Assembly (NCBI GenBank): GCA_033032865.1 | Contig: JAWHQI010000121.1 | Coordinates: 2,976,001 to 3,040,000, forward strand | Length of the DNA stretch: 64,000 nt | Source of the DNA: Dactylorhiza incarnata | Lineage: Eukaryota > Streptophyta > Magnoliopsida > Asparagales > Orchidaceae | Reading direction: 5' to 3' | Shown: positions 32,461 to 44,392 of the stretch, in pieces | Numbering within the stretch: position 1 is the first letter of the stretch | Layout of the letters: every line of letters starts with the position of its first letter | The notes under the pieces: model-generated | Databases searched by the model: none | What the model was told of the DNA's origin: nothing | The model's input: the letters and a program-made list of their open reading frames with translations, nothing else | Made by a program: the position numbers and the translations under genes

Positions 32461-33401
32461 ATAAGGAAACCCGGTTTTATGAATGGTGTAACATTCGGGT
32501 ACCCAAAATACCCCTCTCCACTTCTCTCTTTATTTAAAAAAAGTTGACTTTATAGTAATTTGTTATTTCCCGCTACTTTTCTCCTCCAACCCTTTTCCGG
32601 CTCCTACTGCAAAGCCATCTCCCTCTGACAAGACAACTCACTTGCAAATAGCCCTCTAACGAGACAACTCACTTGCAAATAGCTGGCCTGCAATAATTCC
32701 TCTCATCCCTCTCCAGAATTAAGTAAAAGCTGGCCGAGCAAGGCGTTGCAATTACATCCTTCTCGGAGGTTGCAGCTTCGCCTTTCTCGCAGAGGTTCTC
32801 GCTATCATCTCTTCTCGCTCTAAAACTCCATCACGGGAACTTCCAAGCTATCATCATTCAGCTTCACCTTTCTCGCAGAGGTTCTCTCTATCATCATTCA
32901 GCTAGGTAACTTCTGTTTTTTTTACTCTCCGGTGAAATTTTGAGGTGATTTCGAGCTTCTGCCTTTATTTTTGCCGGTGATTTCGAGCTCCTTTTGGAGG
33001 CTAACTGGCGATTTCCACCTTCTACAACTGTTTGGTCATCAAGCGCTCATTCTTTTCCAAAGTCTTCAACTCTTTTAGTAGAAGTCCATGGATGCCTACA
33101 AGGTACCCATCCATATACCCATCCATATTTTCTTCATGCTTTTTTGTATTATTTATTTCTTTTTCTGGGGTCAGAAATCTCTAACAGCAACCTCCCACGG
33201 GAAGAAACTACGAACAAACAACTGGTCAGCAGCGGCAACGAGAAGCTCGAAAAAGTGGCACGGCGGACCCATGAAGCTTTTATACAGGAAGCTTTTGTCT
33301 TCGCCTTTACTCTATTTAAACAGGAAAAGAGTAAAATGGCATCCAGACGCAGGGAGGAAATGAGAAGCTCGAAAGATATTTCTGACCTACCACTCGATCT
33401 T
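32461..33401 (+). other. Unclassified inserted DNA left of the MULE
   Basis: Not LTR. Contains a 30-bp direct repeat (GACAACTCACTTGCAAATAG at about 32631 and 32664), two copies of CACCTTTCTCGCAGAGGTTCTC-like sequence near 32780 and 32868, and gene-like GC-richer stretches with a possible splice donor (AGCTAGGTAACTTC near 32903). A 157-codon ORF (32994-33467) runs into the MULE terminus and has no domain. It could be a captured gene fragment within a larger unclassified transposon (rest at 44475-48371). Confidence 0.4.
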
Positions 33402-33483
33402 GGATCCGGATCCCCTGGAGTTCCTACGGGAACTCCAGGGTGGATTTCGGCTAATCACACACGCTGAAAATTATTCTGTGGCC
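33402..33483. repeat. Left TIR of the MULE, with internal hairpin
   Basis: Starts GGATCCGGATCC, then CCCTGGAGTTCC (33413-33424), loop TACG, GGAACTCCAGGG (33429-33440): a perfect 12-bp stem within the TIR. The inner part reads ATTTCGGCTAATCACACACG. Confidence 0.95.
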
Positions 33484-34059
33484 TTGATTATATTCCTACA
33501 AAAAAGCACGCTCGCATAAAGTCACAGGCGCTGAGCTCATGCGGAATTAAATCAGCTGGCTTTAGCTGAGCTCATGCGGAATCAAATCACAGGCGCTGAT
33601 CCAAATTTTATTGCTTACTTATTACAATAGAAACTGGGATAATTAAATCTATGTTCAGCTTCTCTTCATCGCAGCGATCGCAGCGGGCGAGCTTCTCCGG
33701 CGAGTTTCTCCGGCGAGCTTCTCAAATCTATGTTCAGCTTCTCTACATTATGTTCCGGCCAACTCTTCAAAAGTACTTAATTTTGTAGGTCACAATAATT
33801 AAAATGCTAGTAGGCAGTAGTCAGATTATTATAAACTTAGCTAGAACATACAAATTTCTACGACACCAAAAAACAATGTTATCACTTTCATTATATGTCA
33901 TCGCTGCTCTCCAAAAGCTTTAAAAAACTGAATCCTTCCTTATCATCCAATACTTCACTAAAATTTGTGGATGCTGATAGTTGTGTAGGTAGTCTTAACA
34001 TTTGCTTGCTTGCATTGGAATCCTTCAAAAAAAAATAAAAATGTTAAAACATGTTAAAA
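33484..34059 (-). other. MULE 3' non-coding region
   Basis: Contains a repeated phrase GAGCTCATGCGGAAT with CACAGGCGCTGA (33525-33600) and CTTCTCCGGCGAG repeats (33690-33720). The 3' end of the transposase message would lie here. Confidence 0.5.
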
Positions 34060-34468
34060 TTAAATGCCAAAAATATAGAAAAACTTTTCAATTGTTTGCC
34101 TACCTCTTTTATATTCAAGGAGTTCGTTCTTTTTGCCTTTTTTAGGTTGTTTTTCAACCCAACTCTTTAACCGCTTGCCTCCCTTGCGAGCATCTTTCTT
34201 TTTTAATCCCTTTGCATTTGCAAGACGATATTCCATAACATGGTGTGGAGGAATATCATCAATTAGTGGAGTATTAGATGATACAACTGTTTGAATACTA
34301 TCTTCACATTGATTTTTGTATAAGAGTTCCAAATGAGTATTCATTTTTGCAATTTCTTCTAACACAAATTGATACCCGCCTTCAGATTCAGATGCCTTTG
34401 CGGCAATTTTGATTAAATTAGGGCATAATTCCCTATAGCGATTAGTCATATCCAACTTTAAATTGCCC

Positions 34469-34543
34469 TGAATAAAAAACAAAAAAAATCAAAATCACTT
34501 AAGAAACAAGAACATTCAAAATAGCAATAAAATAGAGTTTCAC
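34469..34543 (-). other. Probable intron in the transposase gene
   Basis: On the minus strand CAG/GTGAAACT opens and a T-rich tract TTTTTTATTCAG closes it. Splicing would join the SWIM domain exon with the open C-terminal exon (34482-34060), which otherwise are in different frames. Confidence 0.6.
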
Positions 34544-35090
34544 CTGAACATTTCTATTATGCTTCTCCAAAATTTCTTCTTTTGCTTTTCTAGTCCATCT
34601 CTTTAATATATATTTGTCTGGAACTAATTTTATATCCATTATGTCTAGAACCTTCAAAATATGTGAACAAAGAATCCCAAAAGTTTCATACATCATACAT
34701 TGACATGATGTTGTTTGAAGAAATGGGTGATATATGACTTTGTATTCACCACCTTCATTAAACGATGATATTAAATACTCACAAAAATCATATGCTTCAT
34801 TTTTTTCCTTTATAAAGTTGATAAGCTTTTTTCCCATTCTACTTGGAACTTCTCAAAAATGATTCTAGTATAAATATTTCCAGCTTGAACCAAAATAGGA
34901 ACGGTCTTCACCTTGAGCTTTGGCATTTTCTCTCTTATTTCATATTCCGACTGCAATTCTTTATATCTTTTGTCACTAACTACCCTTTCAAAGTGCTTAA
35001 AAACATTATTTAAGTCTAGGCTAGACTTCAAGTAGTCTTTCAAATCTCCATTTAGGCTTTCACTAAGTTGAGTGCTTCGCATACCTAAAG

Positions 35091-37690
35091 TGTAACATCC
35101 CCAAAGCAACTAGACCCCTAAGATGTATCTTGTCATGACAAGGTAATGACATTGCTCTAAGAAGACAAAATGGGCCAAGGAGGCCCCATGATTTCCATAA
35201 TTAAGAAGAAAATACACATTGGGGTGCAATTAGCAAATTTTGATGGCTTAGCTTAGGGATGACCAATATACCTCCAACAAGTCAATATAACCTCATCATG
35301 ACCCCTATGTGTATCCAAGGAGGAGAGTAGGCCACTAAGGACCCTTGGGGTCAACCAAATTGGCCAATTTGACCAAAAGTCAATCTTGAGTTATCCTAGG
35401 TCAAACCTCTATGAATAAGGGCAATTGAACTCCAAATGACCAAATTGGACCCACCATCATATGGCAACCTCCCTAGGGGACCTAATGGACCCAAAAGCCC
35501 CATCATAGGGCTATCAATTTGGGGAAATTGGGCCAATTCCTAAAAAGCCCCAAATTGACCTAAATGTGCTAAAACCTAAATTAATCTCCAATTGACTTAG
35601 TATGACCAAATTGATCACGCCTAAACCCTAAGGGGAGTATATGAGACCTAAGTGGACCATAGTGTGCATTTGACCATGGAGAATTAGGGCAAAATAAACA
35701 AAATACCCAAATTGCCCCTATAGGCAAATATGTGCAATCAAGCCCCATTTGACCCCACCAAGACTCAATTCTTCTTGGAGTAGGTCCATAGATCCTAAGG
35801 AAGCAATGTGGGTCAATCACATTGGGTGAGGTGAGCTTGGGTCAAGCCCAAACCCAAAATCCCCAATTTGGCCTAATTTGGTCAAGTGAGCCAAAACTCA
35901 AAATTAAGTGGTCTCAACCCAATTCCATGACTCAAGTAGTCAGCCCACATGATGACCATCCCCTAGCCTTCTGAAATTCGAAATTAAGGGGTAGTGATTG
36001 CATAACTTTCTAGGCTTTAGTTGGAGGAAGAAGACAAGGAAACACCAAGGAGGAAAATGGGGAATGCATGCCATGTGGCACACCACTTCCCTTCCCCAAG
36101 CCCTCCTCTGAGATGAGGAGTAAATTCCAGTCAGCCTGGGGCAGTGGGGGATGAACTCTGATTGGCTGTAATGGGCGGCAAGGCATGGCCGAAATCACCA
36201 TAATGGCAAACAGCCATATACCCCCTCTCTCCCTCAATTCTCCTCACCATCACCTTTAGAAGCTCATGAGGAGTCGAGCTGGAGCTTTACAGAGGAGGAT
36301 TTGATGCAGAAATGAGATCGGGAGGAGGATCTCGTGGGAGTTGGTCAGCCATGGCAAGCTCAGGTTTCCCTCAACCTCAAGCCGATCAAAGGCAAGGTTC
36401 CTTCCCCTCTCCTCCCGTGCCAGTCTCCCATTTATTCCGTTTTCAAAACCGCCAAGAGAATGGAGAACTTCCATTCTCGTTTTTACTTGTTCCGACTGAA
36501 AATCGCGAGAATGCCGGAGAGCTCCTCCGGCCATCTCCGGCCAAACGGCCGCCGCCAAACGGAAGCCCTATGTCGGGTGGAGGTGTCGGCTTGGGGGTTT
36601 GGCCGGAGACGACCCCAGTTCGCCGGAAAACGGCCCGCAAAACCGCCCAGCCGCGTGAAATCTGGGTTGTTTGCTATCGGAGAAGACGACGGGATGCCGT
36701 TGATTCCTGCGTCAAGATCCGTGCAGGATCGGATTTATCATCACTGTGCATAAGTGTATACATGTGTATTATTTAATAATCTGTCACACTCTCACATAAA
36801 CATTCATGTCCGATTTTAAGGCCTTTAGAGGACATAATTCGAAAAATGCCCAGAGATAACAATTGTAGGTCTTGATGTCTACTTCCTAATGGATGTGGAA
36901 TCAGGCCATTTGGTTAAGTGTGGGACCCACAACACTCATTCTAGTGAGGCTGGTCAAAACTCAAATCAGATCTTTAAACTAGTATAACTCTTAAATGGCA
37001 AATCTAATGAAGCTGATATTTTGGCTATACATGCATGTGCCCTATACCTAGCTTAGGTTTGATTATCAGATTTTTGGGAGATAATTTTTCTATAGTTTTG
37101 TTCAAAACCTAGAAAATTAAATAAATGGGATTTTTGGAGTTATATAACTCCTAATGATCTCAAATTTTGGTGATGGCCCCTTTAAGGCATGTGTGGCCTC
37201 TGGTTTAAGTTTCATCCCATTTGCATGAGTAGATTTTCCTGGGACTCAATTTTAAGCTTAGGGCTCAAAGGGTTAATGGTGTGCAATTAGCAATTTTTGG
37301 CTCTTAGGGCTTTTAGTGAAAGTGAAGGTGTAAATCACCTTGCATGTCACTGATTTTTTTATTCCCATGCAAGCTAGGGGGCTCAACATCATGGCCCCCT
37401 TGAGTTTGGGGTTTTCACATGCATGCAAAGTAGTGTATGGGAAAATGGGTGCAATTAGCATAAACATTGAATTTTATGATTCTCTCTCAATGGCTCCATC
37501 CTTGGCAAAGATATTTGTCCATGCATGTGATATGAATGAATGCATAACCTTTAGGTGTATTGGAAATTGTGGGCTCATAGTATCTAGCTTGTTTAATAAT
37601 TCCACTTTTGGTCACATTTTGTTTATATGTGTAAATGTACCTTGTATGTAAACATTGTGTACAACCTTGCATGTTGATTTCACTTTGGCT
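35091..37690 (+). other. LTR-like element, left part
   Basis: First 1.1 kb is unusual: many short phrases around AAATTGACC, TTGGCC and GACCCC, read like a degenerate simple sequence with few CpG. 36300-36740 is GC-richer with CGCCGGAGAGCTCCTCCGG-type palindromes and a 154-codon ORF without domain; it recalls the GC-rich segment after the TATA box in the Tekay LTR (48540-48660). 36780-37690 is AT-rich with nothing I recognise. Confidence 0.5.
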
Positions 37691-37699
37691 AAGTTCATT

Positions 37700-39130
37700 T
37701 ATGGATAAAGTAATCAACATGAGTAATGTAGAGCTTGAAGTTACCTTTTAAATGCCACTGACTTCATGTCATTTGGCTAAGTATAGCTCCTTCTATACTA
37801 TTTCTAGTGAGACATATACAATCTGTAATTGTTAAGTTAAATGTCTTGTACAATACTTGTATGTTAACTACACCTAGGTTAAATACATTTCTGGAATTTG
37901 TAACCAACATGAGTAATGTAGAGCTTGAAGTTACATTTCCAATGCCACTGACTTCATGTCATTTGGCTAAGTATAGCTCCTTCTATACTATTTCTAGTGA
38001 GACATATACAATCTGTAATTGTTAAGTTAAATGTCTTGTACAATACTTGTATGTTAACTACACCTAGGTTAAATACATTTCTGGAATTTGTAACCAACAT
38101 GAGTAATGTAGAGCTTGAAGTTACCTTTCAAATTCCACTGACTTCATGTCATTTGGCTAAGTATATCTCCTTCTATACTATTTCTAGTGAGACATATACA
38201 ATCTGTAATTGTTAAGTTAAATGTCTTGTACAATACTTGTATGTTAACTACACCTAGGTTAAATACATTTCTGGAATTTGTAACCAACATGAGTAATGTA
38301 GAGCTTGAAGTTACCTTTCCAATGCCACTGACTTCATGTCATTTGGCTAAGTATAGCTCCTTCTATACTATTTCTAGTGAGACATATACAATCTGTAATT
38401 GTTAAGTTAAATGTCTTGTACAATACTTGTATGTTAACTACACCTAGGTTAAATACATTTCTGGAATTTGTAACCAACATGAGTAATGTAGAGCTTGCAG
38501 TTACCTTTCAAATGCCACTGACTTCATGTCATTTGGCTAAGTATAGCTCCTTCTATACTATTTCTAGTGAGACATACAATCTGTAATTGTTAAGTTAAAT
38601 GTCTTGTACAATACTTGTATGTTAACTACACTTAGGTTAAATACATTTCTGGAATTTGTAACCAACATGAGTAATGTAGAGCTTGAAGTTACCTTTCAAA
38701 TGCCACTGACTTCATGTCATTTGGCTAAGTATAGCTCCTTCTATACTATTTCTAGTGAGACATATACAATCTGTAATTGTTAAGTTAAATGTCTTGTACA
38801 ATACTTGTATGTTAACTACACTTAGGTTAAATACATTTCTGGAATTTGTAACCAACATGAGTAATGTAGAACTTGAAGTTACCTTTCAAATGCCACTGAC
38901 TTCATGTCATTTGGCTAAGTATAGCTCCTTCTATACTATTTCTAGTGAGACATATACAATCTGTAATTGTTAAGTTAAATGTCTTGTACAACACTTGTAT
39001 GTTAACTACACCTAGGTTAAATACATTTCTGAATATTGTAACCAACATGAATAGTGTACCCTTTAGGTTACCTTTAGAATGTCACTGATATCATGTCTTT
39101 TGGTTAGGTGTAGCTCCTTTTAGGTCACCT
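37700..39130 (+). repeat. 190-bp tandem array (seven units plus a decayed one)
   Basis: The anchor GAGTAATGTAGAGC recurs at 37721, 37911, 38101, 38291, 38481, 38669 and 38859: spacing 190 except one 188. Units differ by only a few bases. An eighth unit from 39049 is diverged, as expected at an array edge. Repeated 72-codon ORFs are a by-product. The unit length is in the range of plant satellites. Confidence 0.95.
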
Positions 39131-40416
39131 CTAGTGAGACGAGTACAAAAGTGCATCTGGTGGGTTTAGTGATTTGGACTCGTATAAATACCTTGAAGTT
39201 TTGTCCATGCCTTAGACATGGTAACAACCCTCTCTAGTAAAGAATTCAACTCATGTGCATGAGTGGAATTCTCTGAACTTCAAGTTGAAGCTTGGACTTA
39301 AGGGTGTAGGGAAGTTGGGTTGCTTTTGGTAACAATGGGAAAAGGTGATTTGGCCCATTTGCCCCAATATGTGTCCTTGAAGCTATGGTTGTGAGTTGGT
39401 GAGGATGAGGTACCTCACCCTCTGAAGTTGTAGAATTTATTGAAGTGTCAACATATCACTCGTAGTGTAAACCCTTATACGCACCCCAAATGTAATAAAT
39501 GATAATTAAGGGTAAATACTTCTTGGAATAATATGAGACTTAGGATCTGGTGTTTTTAGATCAATATTATGACGCGGTGAATCTATCAGAATTTATAAGA
39601 TCATTAGTCGACAGTCGTTGTACAAATCAGTTCCGGCACGCCTTCTATCATTTTGGACTGCGAATAGTAAAGCTGATTTATATGATTTAGACCACCACTG
39701 ACCTTCACACATAGAGTTATTAACTCCTTGAATAAAGACTCAGATTATTAGGGAAAGCACCTCTAAGGCCAACTTGGGAAGTAAGGAGTGGGGTGCGTTT
39801 AGCAAGCTATAAGTGCAGGCACTTCGACGATAAGAAAAGGAAGTTAGACCTTGTCGAGGGTCACACACACAACTCATCGGTAATAAGTGATCATATGAAA
39901 GTAGAACCGCCCTTAGCCGGGTGAGCCATCATAATGTAAATACACAAGGGCGTAGTCGAGAAGTATCTAAGGCCAACCCTGGATTCAGGATGACGAAGTA
40001 TAGGAGTGTGGGTCCAAGTAAGGATGAGAATTTTAGGTGTGTGTATGTAGTTCCTAGGTGAAGAAGAAACACGAGCTTAGAACGTGACGACGGAGAGTCA
40101 ACACCCGGTCACAGAGGGTGGTGTCGGAGTTCAAGTGAACTCCCCCAATCCTATGTGCCAAGCTTAACTCATCTTAGGGATTTAATGTAATTGGAGAGGA
40201 AGGTGGGGATCGAGTAGAAAGGGGTAGGTACCAACAAGATTAAGTGCCTTGGTAGGAGGGAGTTCGGGGTGTCAGCCCGTCACACTTCCTAATACCGCTG
40301 CGAGCCCCTCACCGGATAACCCTCCGGAGATCCAAGGCAAACCCTAAAGCTTCTAAGATCAACTAAATTATAGACAAGACTAGTTAAGTAGGATAACTCG
40401 ACAAGTTAACTTCTAT
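39131..40416 (+). other. Spacer with PBS-like junction and CCGCTGC motif
   Basis: Contains ATCAATATTATGACGCGGTG (39569-39588), close to TTCAATATTATGGTGCGGTG at the LTR/PBS junction of the Tat-like element (50983-51002). It also contains CTAATACCGCTGCGAGCCCC (40288-40307) plus TCACCGG, matching the leader motif of Athila-like element 1. No ORF of interest. Confidence 0.55.
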
Positions 40417-41414
40417 CCCGAGCGGTAGGCTCGGGTTATAAGGATGGACTGGGATAGTCCGGCGAGCGGTAGGCTCAGTTTATAAGGATGGACTGGGATA
40501 GTCCGGCGAGCGGTAGGCTCGGGTTATAAGGATGGACTGGGATAGTCCGGCGAGCGGTAGGCTCAGGTTATAAGGATGGACTGGGATAGTCCGGCGAGCG
40601 GTAGGCTCGGGTTATAAGGATGGACTGGGATAGTCTGGCGAGCGGTAGGCTCGGGTTATAAGGATGGACTGGGATAGTCCGGCTAGCGGTAGGCTCGGGT
40701 TATAAGGATGGACTGGGATAGTCCGGCGAGCGGTAGGCTCGGGTTATAAGGATGGACTGGGATAGTCCGGCGAGCGGTAGGCTCGGGTTATAAGGATGGA
40801 CTGGGATAGTCTAGCGAGCGGTAAGCTCGTAATTTATATATAAGACTTGTATAGTCTAGTGAGCGGTAAGCTCATAATTTATATATAAGACTTGTATAGT
40901 CCAGTGAGCGGTAAGCTCATATTTTATATATATAAGACTAGTGTAGTCTAGCGAGCGGTAGGCTCGTAGTCTAAAAATAAGGCTTGTATAGTCTAGCGAG
41001 CGGTAAGCTCGTAATTTATATATAAGACTTGTATAGTCTAGCGAGCGGTAAGCTCGTAATTATATATAAGACTTGTATAGTCTAGTGAGCGGTAAGCTCA
41101 TAATTTATATATAAGACTTGTATAGTCTAGTGAGCGGTAAGCTCATAATTTATATATAAGACTTGTATAGTCCAGTGAGCGGTAAACTCATCTTTTATAT
41201 ATAAGACTAGTGTAGTCTAGCGAGCGGTAGGCTCGTAGTCTAAAAATAAGACTTGTATAGTCTAGCGAGCGGTAAACTCGTAATTTATATATAAGACTTG
41301 TATAGTCTAGCGAGCGGTAAGCTCGTAATTTATATATAAGACTTGTATAGTCTAGCGAGCGGTATGCTCGTAGTTTAAATCTAAGGCTGGTATAGCCTGG
41401 CGAGCGGTAGGCTC
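40417..41414 (+). repeat. 23-unit double-hairpin tandem array (44-46 bp)
   Basis: Each unit has hairpin B, GAGC-GGTAG-GCTC, and hairpin A, GGACT-GGGAT-AGTCC, with TTATAAG or TTTATATATAAG between. The first ten units are 44 bp and GC-richer; the rest are about 45 bp with AGACT-TGTAT-AGTCT. Pairing survives changes: the pair outside GAGC/GCTC is C-G in most units but T-A in units 11, 12, 16, 17 and 18. Hairpin A alternates G-C and A-T outer pairs, and the last unit has AGGCT/AGCCT. Confidence 0.9.
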
Positions 41415-41910
41415 TACTTTATAAATGTTGATGCAAATATGTGAGATGGAGGCTCAGTAGTAAATAACTAATACATGTTACTTGTGTGTAAGTTGTTGTG
41501 GGTCTTCGGTTCTGTTTTAGTCGTCACACCGACAGCAGTTCTTTGACTCGGCAGTGCTAGTGGTTTTTATTGGGGCCAGGTAGTTTTACTGCGCGTCTGA
41601 CGGGACGAATCCCCTAAACCCTGCCTGGCCAATTCAGTTTAGTACGCAGGAGCTCGTGAGTACCGGGTACCGGTATCACAGCGTACGTTTGGGCCTAGGT
41701 CTGGTAGTGTGACTTACCCACCTAGGTGAGGAGACGCCCGCTCCTCTGCCACCGTTTGACCACGACGGGAGGTGCCCGAGAGGTTAGCTACCTCCGTAAA
41801 GTGGGAACTAAAGGTCTGTACGTACAGAGTCGTGTGGGTGAGTTGCATGTGTATGAGATATTAATACAAACATTGCATCATAGCATTGCATATCATAGCA
41901 TAGCATTTCT
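41415..41910 (+). other. Spacer after the hairpin array
   Basis: Non-coding; GAGTACCGGGTACCGGTATC near 41660 is palindromic. A 97-codon ORF at 41726-42019 overlaps the next repeat and is not credible. Confidence 0.4.
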
Positions 41911-42250
41911 GCATAAACAGAGACCTCATCGTATAAATCAGTGTGGGCTCTTTTATACGATGAGTTTATACTTTCTAGATCCCTTAGCTTATGTGCCTTC
42001 GTGTGTGCATATAAGTTAAGGTTACTTTCGTAGATGCTCGTATTTATTTGCTTCTTATATTACAATGCCTTTTACACATTGCATAAACAGAGACCTCATC
42101 GTATAAATCAGTGTGGGCTCTTTTATACGATGAGTTTATTGCTTACCAGATCCCTTAGCTTATGTGCCTTTGTGTGTGCATATAAGTTAAGGTTACTTTT
42201 GTAGTTGCTCTTATCTATTATACTTGCTTCTTATAGTGCACCGTCTTGTA
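41911..42250 (+). repeat. 170-bp tandem duplication with 13-bp hairpin
   Basis: GCATAAACAGAGACCTCATC starts at 41911 and 42081. Each copy has CTCATCGTATAAA and TTTATACGATGAG around a 13-base loop, a perfect 13-bp stem. Confidence 0.9.
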
Positions 42251-42922
42251 CATATTGCTGTCATACTTTACTCTGCCAGCGTAGAATTGTTACCATTTAA
42301 TGTTCTGTAATTATGTACATTGATAGTTTTACCACTTGTCACCTGCTTCTTGAATCACCCCTTGTTTGTCCTCCGCTTCTTCCTCCCGCACGGTGCCTAG
42401 GAGTCGCGGGTGGAGGCGGTGAGGAATATGCTGAGTCTTTTAGACTGACGGTCAGTGGACCTTATCATTTTAGGGATGATGTACTAGAGCAGCAGGACCC
42501 CGTTTAGGAGACAGGATAAGAAGATGGGATGGAGCACGTCAACCCCTACACGTCGTCGCAGCAGCAGCTACAGATGTTTGAAAGCAGAATTGATGGCTTC
42601 CGCATAGATGTAGAGAGAGAGTGTTGTAGCACTATACTTAAACATGTACTGGGCATAAGTCCTTTTTCGTTTAGCTCTCTTTTACTTTTATTCTCATCGT
42701 GGACATTGTAAACATGTAATTTAGATACTTATTGTGAATTGTGGACTTGTTGCTTCTATTTGCTTCCGTTACTATGAATTATGGTTGGCCTGGATGATGT
42801 TGATTAGCCGGCAGGATCGGCGTATTGTGGCGGTGACCATCGGGTGTAATGGTCTCGCCGCAAGACGGCGGTTCTGGGCGGTAAGACCCGGTTTAAAAGC
42901 AAAAAAAAAAGAGAGTCTTACA
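42251..42922 (+). other. LTR-like element, right end
   Basis: Non-coding; CGCCG/CGGCG hairpin near 42857-42871. Ends in an A-run and GAGAGTCTTACA before the TSD. Confidence 0.5.
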
Positions 42923-44041
42923 TAAAGTAATAGTTGTCTTCATGTAGCATTTAGCCCACTTTTCCTTTAATTTATAAATTGCTTTTACCCAACTGTTTTC
43001 TGTAAGAGAATAGGCCGATATCAACGTTTCCCAAGCCTCTTCAAATTTTCCATCATCTTCATACTCAAACATAGCTTTCTTCCAAGTACAAAGCACATGT
43101 CTAGTCTCCGGGATGACCTCAGATAATGCTTTTGCCATTGCTGCATACTGATCTGTAAATATAGTTTTGGGCTTTTTACTCTTATGCGCTTCAAGAAAAA
43201 TCTCAAACAACCATGCAAATGACTCCGCAGTCTCATCATATAGTAGTGCTGCCCCAAAAACTATAAGTCCTCTATGATGATTAAAACCAACAAAAACACC
43301 AAATGGTCGATACTCTTTATTGGTAGAAAATGTTGTGTCAAAAGTTATAACATCTCCAAAAATATCATAATCAATACGCATCCTAGCGTCAGCCCAAAAG
43401 ATATTAGTTACCTATTCGGAATGATCCAATTGCACTGCATAAAAGAACAATGGATCCTCTAATGTCTTGTTCTGAAAATACTTTAACAAGCAACCCACTT
43501 CTCCATATATCATCTCTCTTTGACGTCTTGTTCTTAGATAGTTTTTTTGGTCTAGTTGAGTGAACCCAATGTTTTCTATTCCTCCAGCTAGTCTCCCAAA
43601 AAATTCATAAGAATTTTTTTGTTTCACTCCAGAGTCATCCACTAAATGCACTTCATGTCCTTGCACATCTGATATCATCCTTTGTGATTTCATTATGTGA
43701 GCGCATTCAGGAAAGTGAAGTATATGATTGTGCTCTGCCACAAAGTCATGAACATAATATTTATTATTGCTTCTATTCAACATAACGCCTAATCTAACAG
43801 GACAATCAGTTCTTGTTTCTGCTCTATGATCTTTGAATGAATCGTCGCTTTTATCAGTTTCACGATGCCCTTCTTTACTACATAAGAATCTTCTGGAAGT
43901 AATCATATTATCTTTTTTGCTTTTATTTGCATAGTGTTTACGAACATCAAATCCCGTCTTCCTACTATAATTCTTCCAAAAATCCCATGCCTCATCTAAA
44001 GTGCAAAATTCCATACCGATTTTAGGCTCCAAAAAACTCAT

Positions 44042-44392
44042 GCCTCATCAAAAGGAAAACTCCAACGAAGCCGACTGCAACAGATCCAGCGAGCTTCTGC
44101 GACTTCTGCCGGAGAACAGGTTGTTGGCGGAAGAGCTTCCACGGGAGAGCTGGATCTTGGCGGGAGAGTTTCTGTGAGAGAACAGGGGAGAACTGCTGTG
44201 GGAGAATAATGTTCGGCGGGTGAATAGGAAGTTGGCGGGAGAGCTGCTGTGGGAGAATAGGGAGTTGGCGCCGTTCACTCCCGCCAAAATAGGAAGTTGA
44301 ATAGGAAATTGGCGCTTGGCGGGAGATATGGCGGGAGATAGCCAGTTGGAAGGGCAGGAAATAAATAAAACATAAATAATAGGAATAATCCT
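44042..44392 (-). other. MULE 5' leader and promoter region
   Basis: On the minus strand upstream of the transposase ATG. Repeats of TTGGCGGGAGAGCTGCTGTG and TGGGAGAATAGG make an irregular array of about 40-60-bp units. Confidence 0.6.

Larger units (their letters stand above)
35091..42922 (+). mobile_element. 7.8-kb LTR-like element (giant solo LTR or LARD) in the MULE gene
   Basis: Bounded by TGTAACATCCCC and GAGAGTCTTACA with TSD TAAAG (35086-35090, 42923-42927). TG...CA ends and 5-bp TSD indicate retroviral-type integration. No protein domain and no second copy of its start sequence, so a single very large LTR is the simplest reading. The TGTAACATCCCC start and internal layout recall Tekay-type LTRs. 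It holds three tandem arrays (37700-39130, 40417-41414, 41911-42250). A block at 39565-39595 resembles the LTR/PBS junction of the Tat-like element, so a collapsed or nested structure is possible. Confidence 0.75.
34060..44041 (-). pseudogene. FAR1/MULE transposase gene, split by a 7.8-kb insertion
   Basis: Read on the minus strand. 44041-43412: FAR1 DNA-binding domain (FWKNYSRKTGFDVRKHY, TDCPVRL, FVAEHNHIL). One stop (TAG 43412-43414). 43400-42928: MULE DDE domain (VITFDTTFSTN, TIFTDQYAAMAKAL, HVLCTWK). After the insertion, 35085-34837 continues with TLGMRSTQLSESLNG and a one-base deletion in an A-run near 34820. Then the SWIM finger CQCMMYETFGILCSH (34720-34660), a likely 75-bp intron (34543-34469, GT...AG), and a basic C-terminus. 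Same fold as host FHY3/FAR1 proteins, but TIRs and TSD show it is a transposon gene. Confidence 0.88.

Noticed and set aside
32994..33467. 157-codon ORF as a host gene
   Set aside because: Runs into the MULE TIR and has no recognisable domain.
36312..36776. Overlapping ORFs in a GC-rich patch
   Set aside because: Open in two frames on plus and one on minus; resembles the GC-rich leader of Tekay LTRs more than a gene.
37807..38973. A family of 72-codon ORFs
   Set aside because: One ORF per 190-bp satellite unit; no domain and unit length is not a multiple of three.
40417..41414. CRISPR-like array
   Set aside because: Spacers are not unique and units vary gradually; plant nuclear context. 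It is a tandem satellite.
34060..44041. Host FAR1/FHY3 transcription factor gene
   Set aside because: Flanked by 82-bp TIRs and a 9-bp TSD, with stops: a transposase.
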